In this document: positions 5,692 to 9,348 of the stretch, one piece after another
Numbering within the stretch: the first letter of the stretch is position 1
Layout: each line of letters starts with the position of its first letter
DNA from: Balneolales bacterium
Lineage (GTDB): Bacteria; Bacteroidota; Rhodothermia; Balneolales; Natronogracilivirgulaceae
Length of the DNA: 9,348 nucleotides
Direction: 5' to 3'
NCBI GenBank assembly: GCA_007116685.1
Contig: SKIC01000189.1
Coordinates: 1 to 9,348, forward strand
The notes under the pieces: generated by a model
The model's input: only the letters and a program-made list of their open reading frames with translations
What the model was told of the DNA's origin: nothing
Databases searched by the model: none
Translations under genes and position numbers: made by a program

Positions 5692-6677
5692 GAAATGCCC
5701 GAATTATAGCCACCGGATCTGCAGCACCTGAGCGCGTTGTTCCCAATTCCTGGTTCAATGAGCGTCTTGGGGAAGATGTAGATACCTGGCTGGTTGAAAA
5801 TCTCACCATCCGCGAGCGCCGATGGTTGAGCGATGGCGAATCGGTTATAGATTTATGCCAAAAAGCCGCTGAAAATGCCATGAACGCCGCTGAAGTGAAT
5901 CCTGAGGATATCGATTTATTGATTATCGCTACGGATACTCCGGAGTATATTTCGCCATCTACAGCTTCTGTTTTGCAGCACAAAGCGGGGATGACTAATG
6001 CCGCTACTTTTGATATCAACACGGCTTGTGCCGGTTTTGTTACAGCACTGGAAACGGGTGTCAATTACATCAAAGCCAATGAGCGTTTGAAAAAAGTAAT
6101 GGTTATGGGCGCTTACGGAATGAGCCGCTTCCTAAATCTGGACGATAAAAAAACGGTCACCTTATTTGCTGATGGCGCTTCGGCAGCCATATTGGAGCCT
6201 ACAGTAGAAGCGGGCAGTGGGTATTTGGCCGGAGATATGCGTACGCGTGGTGAATATCACGATTATATGGGGATTTATTCCGGTGCTGTTGCTCATCCTA
6301 CTACAGAAACTGCTGTCCAAAATCAGGATCACAAACTCAAGTTTGTGAAAAAGTTTCCAAAAGAACTGAATCCAATTATGTGGACAGATATGATTAGAAC
6401 GGTTGCTGAGCGTGGTGGATTCGATGTTTCCGAAATCAAGCGTGCTTATATGACGCAAATCAATATCAACCAGATTTGGGAAACGATGGATAATCTTGGT
6501 CTGCCAAGAGACACTGCCACAACGATTATGGATACCTATGGATACACCGGCTCTGCCGCAATCGGCATGGCTATGGATACATCCGTAAGAAAAGGAGAAC
6601 TGGAACGTGGAGATATCATTGTCTGCATGGGTTCCGGTGGGGGATTATCATTCGCTTGTAACGCTTTTCGCTGGTAA
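5688..6677 (+). CDS. KASIII/thiolase-fold enzyme with altered active site
   Basis: A 329-residue protein of the FabH (ketoacyl synthase III) fold: 'ARIIATGSAAPERVVPN' at the N-terminus, 'WLVENLTIRERR' (34-45), 'DLLIIATDTPEYISPSTASVLQ' (76-97), nucleophile Cys114 in NTACAGF, 'LFADGASAAIL' (159-169) and a C-terminal 'GSGGGLSFACNAFRW'. The length fits the family. The FabH His of 'PHQAN' is Thr256 (MTQIN), and the FabH Asn of 'HGNTSAAS' is Tyr286 (YGYTGSAA). It therefore keeps the acylatable Cys but lacks the His-Asn pair used for decarboxylative condensation. Housekeeping fatty-acid initiation is unlikely; acyl transfer or a thiolase-like reaction on a CoA thioester is plausible (inference). It starts at TTG overlapping the SDR stop (TTGA), with GGAGG upstream; the next in-frame Met is about 60 residues in and would remove conserved sequence. 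It is 3 nt from the symporter gene. Confidence 0.9.
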   Translation: MRNARIIATGSAAPERVVPNSWFNERLGEDVDTWLVENLTIRERRWLSDGESVIDLCQKAAENAMNAAEVNPEDIDLLIIATDTPEYISPSTASVLQHKAGMTNAATFDINTACAGFVTALETGVNYIKANERLKKVMVMGAYGMSRFLNLDDKKTVTLFADGASAAILEPTVEAGSGYLAGDMRTRGEYHDYMGIYSGAVAHPTTETAVQNQDHKLKFVKKFPKELNPIMWTDMIRTVAERGGFDVSEIKRAYMTQININQIWETMDNLGLPRDTATTIMDTYGYTGSAAIGMAMDTSVRKGELERGDIIVCMGSGGGLSFACNAFRW

Positions 6678-6680
6678 ACT

Positions 6681-8207
6681 ATGGAACTCGCCTCCGCACC
6701 ACTTACTACTGCCACATGGATTTTGATTCTGGTTTATGCCGTAGCCATTCTCTATTTCGTAATTCGTGGGGCTAAGAAAATCACCAATATCGATGATTAT
6801 GCGGTGGGCAGTATTTTGTTTTCCCCGTATGCTGTAGGGCTTTCGCTTGCGGCATCCATAACCAGTGCGGCTACGTTTATTATAAATCCCGGATTTGTCG
6901 CCTTGTATGGCATCAGCGGTGTGTTATCTATGGCAATAGCGCTGCCATTTGCTGCTTTGATTTCCTTGGTTTTACTGACCAAAGGTTTCCGCAAACACGG
7001 AAGCACGGTAAAAGCTCTGACCATGGCGCAATGGATGGAAACTATGTATAAAAGCAAGAAATACGGGATTTTCTTCGGATTTCTATCGCTATTACTCATT
7101 ACGTTTATCGTTTTGATTTGCGTGGGATTGACCAAAGTGCTTTCAAGTGCGCTGAACGTGGAAGAACTTTATGTGCTGATTGGCATCGTAATCTTTGTGT
7201 TCGGCTACATGATGTTCGGGGGCGCCAATTCTATGGTCTACACCAATACGATTCAAGCCATTTTGATGCTCATAGTGGCCTTCATTCTGCTTGGTTCCGG
7301 ATACGAGCATTTCAGTAATGGAGTACACGGATTTCTGGATAAACTCAGAGCCATCGATCCACAATTGGTAGCCACCACCAACGATAGCAGTTTTCTTTTT
7401 CGCGATTATTTTGAAATCTTCATCGCTCAGTTTATCGTGGGGATTGCAATTATTTGTCAGCCTCATATCCTCACAAAATCACTCTTATTAAATAAAGACG
7501 AGGATGTGAATAAATATCTGATGGTTGGTATTACCGCGCAGTTGTTATTCTTCTTTGTAGTATTTACCGGTTTATACATTCGCCTCACATTTCCTGATTT
7601 ATCCGTTGGTGGCAATGTGATTCCTATGGATGGATTAGTCTCGGCGTATGTAGTGAGTGAATTTCCGGTTTTCATTGGCCTCATTGTGGTAATGGGATTG
7701 ATTTCAGCAGGTTTATCAACCTTGGAAAGTTTGATTCAATCCCTTTCCACAACCATCACAAAAGATATTCTGGAGCCTTTGGCCGGTGCAAAATTGGGTA
7801 TGAAGAAAGATGGCGGTACTAATGTCACTATCAATAAAATCGTCATTGCTGTATTGGCAGTTGTTGCTATTTTTGTGTCATGGGATCAATTGGTAAATCC
7901 AAAACTAAGCGTTGGAATTTTTGCTCAGAATGGCGTCTATGCATACTTCTCGGCAGCATTTGTTCCTATTCTTTTTGGAATGTTCTTCAGAGATGTTCCG
8001 CTTGCCGCCGTTTTTTCTGCTTCTGTAGTAGCCATAGTAACTCATTTTACGATGTACTATGCCATGCTTCCCGTTCCATTCACACAATCTACCGGTGAAA
8101 ACCCCGGAGTAGCAGCGGCTGTTGCCATCACATTTTCTGTGATTACTGTGTTTTCAGTAATGTTTGCTAAAGGACACAAAATCAGCCTGAAAGGAGACAA
8201 GGAATGA
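6681..8207 (+). CDS. Sodium:solute symporter (SSS/PutP-like family)
   Basis: A 508-residue inner-membrane transporter with about 13 hydrophobic segments (roughly 12-29, 45-67, 78-100, 127-150, 161-180, 190-206, 244-262, 279-300, 326-347, 388-405, 414-436, 441-462, 478-496), the usual SSS topology. Family marks include 'SLAASITSAATFIINPGF' in the first core helix, 'QPHILTK' (260-266, the GQPH motif of PutP/PanF relatives) and 'SAGLSTLESLIQSLSTTITKDIL' (342-364), where Ser346/Thr347 match the PutP Na+-site Ser/Thr. It probably imports a small organic solute, such as a carboxylate, with Na+. The substrate cannot be read from sequence; placement between lipid-type enzymes suggests an organic acid, ester or ketone-type substrate. 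The ribosome-binding site is weak, so coupling to the upstream gene 3 nt away is likely. Its stop overlaps the hydrolase start (ATGA). Confidence 0.92.
   Translation: MELASAPLTTATWILILVYAVAILYFVIRGAKKITNIDDYAVGSILFSPYAVGLSLAASITSAATFIINPGFVALYGISGVLSMAIALPFAALISLVLLTKGFRKHGSTVKALTMAQWMETMYKSKKYGIFFGFLSLLLITFIVLICVGLTKVLSSALNVEELYVLIGIVIFVFGYMMFGGANSMVYTNTIQAILMLIVAFILLGSGYEHFSNGVHGFLDKLRAIDPQLVATTNDSSFLFRDYFEIFIAQFIVGIAIICQPHILTKSLLLNKDEDVNKYLMVGITAQLLFFFVVFTGLYIRLTFPDLSVGGNVIPMDGLVSAYVVSEFPVFIGLIVVMGLISAGLSTLESLIQSLSTTITKDILEPLAGAKLGMKKDGGTNVTINKIVIAVLAVVAIFVSWDQLVNPKLSVGIFAQNGVYAYFSAAFVPILFGMFFRDVPLAAVFSASVVAIVTHFTMYYAMLPVPFTQSTGENPGVAAAVAITFSVITVFSVMFAKGHKISLKGDKE
8191..8196 (+). promoter_or_regulatory. 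Ribosome-binding site of the alpha/beta hydrolase
   Basis: AAGGAG, 7 nt before the ATG at 8204, inside the last codons of the symporter gene. It supports this start and the 4-bp ATGA overlap. Confidence 0.65.
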
Positions 8208-9244
8208 GCATCGCATCCCACAAAATTCAAACCCCACGACTGAAAATTCATTATCTGGAACGAGAAGGTGAAGGGGATACCGTAATTCTGATTCACGGCA
8301 ATGCCTCCTCATCGATTTTTTGGAAAGATGTCATGCGCAGACTGCCATCAAAATACAGAGTGATTGCGCCGGATATGCGTGGATATGGCGATACCGAAGA
8401 TTTGGTTATTGATGCCACCCGGGGCTTTGGTGACGCCGTTGATGATATTCTATCCTTAATGGATAGTTTGCATATTCAAAAAGCGCACTTTGCCGGACAT
8501 TCTATGGGTGGGGGAATGGTGTTTACTCTGCTGGCAGAATTCAGTGAGCGTATGTTATCGGCAATGGTTATCAATCCTGCTTCGCCGTACGGATTTGGCG
8601 GCACCAAAGATATCGCAGGAACACCAACGGCTCCCGATTTTGCGGGCTCCGGCGGCGGAACAGTTAATGCCGAATTCGCCAAATTAATTAAAGAAGGAGA
8701 TCGCAGTTCGGATAATCCGCAAGCCAGTCCTAGAGTGGTTATGAATACCTTTTATTGGAAAGCACCATTTCAAGCCCCAAATGAAGAAGAACTATTAGAC
8801 AGTGTACTTTCCATGAAAATTGGGGATGACCGCTATCCCGGTGATTTTGAGGCATCAGAGCATTATCCATTTGTAGCACCGGGGAAATTCGGGCCGATTA
8901 ATGCGGCATCACCAAAATACAATCGTGATATACCCCAAGCCATCGTTAAAGCAGCACAAAAGCCACCTGTTTTGTGGGTACGAGGCTCGGATGATATGAT
9001 TGTTTCGGATGAATCCATGTTTGATTTTGCTTCCTTAGGGAAGATGGGACTTGTTCCGGATTATCCGGGAGTGGATGTTTGTCCGCCGCAGCCCATGTTA
9101 GCACAAACCAGAAATGTACTTGCGCAATACGCCAAAAACGGTGGAAAATTCACAGAAATCGTGATGGAAGATACCGGACATTCACCGTTCATTGAAAAGC
9201 CGGAAGAATTTATGAATCACTTTTTAAGTCATTTAGATTCATGA
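8204..9244 (+). CDS. Alpha/beta-fold serine hydrolase
   Basis: A 346-residue alpha/beta hydrolase with no signal peptide, so cytoplasmic. The oxyanion loop is 'IHGNASSS' (30-37), with 'PDMRGYGDTE' (56-65) after strand 4. The nucleophile elbow GHSMGGG places Ser100 as nucleophile, Asp264 (GSDDMIV) fits the acid and His326 (DTGHSPF) completes the triad. It is 50-70 residues longer than a minimal member; the extra length lies in a large cap or insert (about 125-245, including a 'GSGGG' loop) and in 'VPDYPGVDVCPPQP' (284-297). It could be an esterase, lactonase or C-C bond hydrolase. With an acyl-CoA synthetase next, the simplest idea is release of a carboxylic acid for CoA activation (inference). 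The Ser nucleophile separates it from haloalkane-dehalogenase-like OleB, which uses Asp. Confidence 0.92.
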   Translation: MSIASHKIQTPRLKIHYLEREGEGDTVILIHGNASSSIFWKDVMRRLPSKYRVIAPDMRGYGDTEDLVIDATRGFGDAVDDILSLMDSLHIQKAHFAGHSMGGGMVFTLLAEFSERMLSAMVINPASPYGFGGTKDIAGTPTAPDFAGSGGGTVNAEFAKLIKEGDRSSDNPQASPRVVMNTFYWKAPFQAPNEEELLDSVLSMKIGDDRYPGDFEASEHYPFVAPGKFGPINAASPKYNRDIPQAIVKAAQKPPVLWVRGSDDMIVSDESMFDFASLGKMGLVPDYPGVDVCPPQPMLAQTRNVLAQYAKNGGKFTEIVMEDTGHSPFIEKPEEFMNHFLSHLDS

Positions 9245-9348
9245 GCAGAATAGAAACCGATTGGATAAAAAAGTGGGCACAGTATTCCCCTGAAAATATT
9301 GCACTTCAAAGTGTTGAAGATGGACATTCGCTGACCTATGGCGAATTA
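9241..9348 (+). CDS. AMP-dependent synthetase/ligase, probable acyl-CoA synthetase (N-terminus, cut by window edge)
   Basis: The first 36 codons of a gene running off the right edge, starting at ATG that overlaps the hydrolase stop (ATGA). The fragment, beginning MSRIETDWIKKWAQYSPENI and ending in a 'SLTYGEL' segment, matches the N-terminus of class I adenylate-forming enzymes ('A..xPdkiAl...g..lTYgEL'), which activate a carboxylic acid through an acyl-AMP to an acyl-CoA. The AMP-binding P-loop and the acid-selecting residues lie outside the window, so the substrate and even the CoA-ligase activity are inferred from family and neighbours. No ribosome-binding site is evident, so translation is probably coupled to the hydrolase. 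Confidence 0.75.
   Translation, partial: MSRIETDWIKKWAQYSPENIALQSVEDGHSLTYGEL

Noticed and set aside
6162..6458. Antisense frames inside the KASIII, symporter and hydrolase genes
   Set aside because: They lie wholly within well-supported genes, have no family resemblance and no initiation signals.
5688..6677. Housekeeping FabH of fatty-acid synthesis
   Set aside because: The catalytic His and Asn are replaced, and the neighbours are a transporter and a hydrolase rather than plsX, fabD or acpP.
4951..9348. Olefin/beta-lactone biosynthesis cluster (OleABCD), because KASIII, hydrolase, AMP-ligase and SDR all occur together
   Set aside because: The hydrolase uses Ser (GHSMGG) instead of the OleB Asp, the SDR is a 246-residue classical type rather than a long extended OleD, the KASIII protein lacks the His and Asn found in OleA, and a symporter sits in the middle.

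Overview
The window looks like chromosomal DNA from a Gram-negative, anaerobe-capable or facultative bacterium of the Bacteroidota/Balneolota (FCB) type, possibly marine. This rests on moderate-to-low GC, the style of the proteins, the full-length PFOR followed by a dihydroorotate-dehydrogenase-like gene, and a putatively Na+-coupled symporter. The taxonomic call is an inference without database support. No rRNA, tRNA, CRISPR array, transposase or phage gene is visible.

Layout: two operons diverge from a ~500-bp intergenic region (4448-4950). Leftward (minus strand) runs an Rrf2-family regulator (4447-3971), then nifJ pyruvate:ferredoxin oxidoreductase (3956-372), then the start of a dihydroorotate-dehydrogenase-like flavoprotein (318-1, cut by the window edge). 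This is a redox/Fe-S module in which a probable cluster-sensing repressor is co-transcribed with a large Fe-S enzyme.

Rightward (plus strand) runs a tightly packed operon: a FabG-like short-chain dehydrogenase (4951-5691), a KASIII/thiolase-fold enzyme (5688-6677), an SSS-family solute symporter (6681-8207), a serine alpha/beta hydrolase (8204-9244) and the start of a probable acyl-CoA synthetase (9241-9348, cut by the window edge). Junctions are a TTGA overlap, a 3-nt gap and two ATGA overlaps, so the five genes are almost certainly one transcript. I read it as an uptake-and-degradation module: import, ester or C-C hydrolysis, CoA activation, oxidation of a beta-hydroxyacyl intermediate, and a thiolase-like step. 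The substrate is unknown. The most unusual element is the KASIII-like enzyme, which keeps the nucleophilic Cys but has Thr and Tyr where FabH has its catalytic His and Asn.

The intergenic region carries more than spacing. It has a plus-strand intrinsic terminator with no plus-strand gene in front of it. It has a perfect 12-bp palindrome matching LacI/CcpA-type operators just upstream of a TTGACA-17-TATCGT promoter, and a second inverted repeat lying over the -10 and likely start site. Together these suggest a substrate-controlled operon and possibly an unannotated small RNA.
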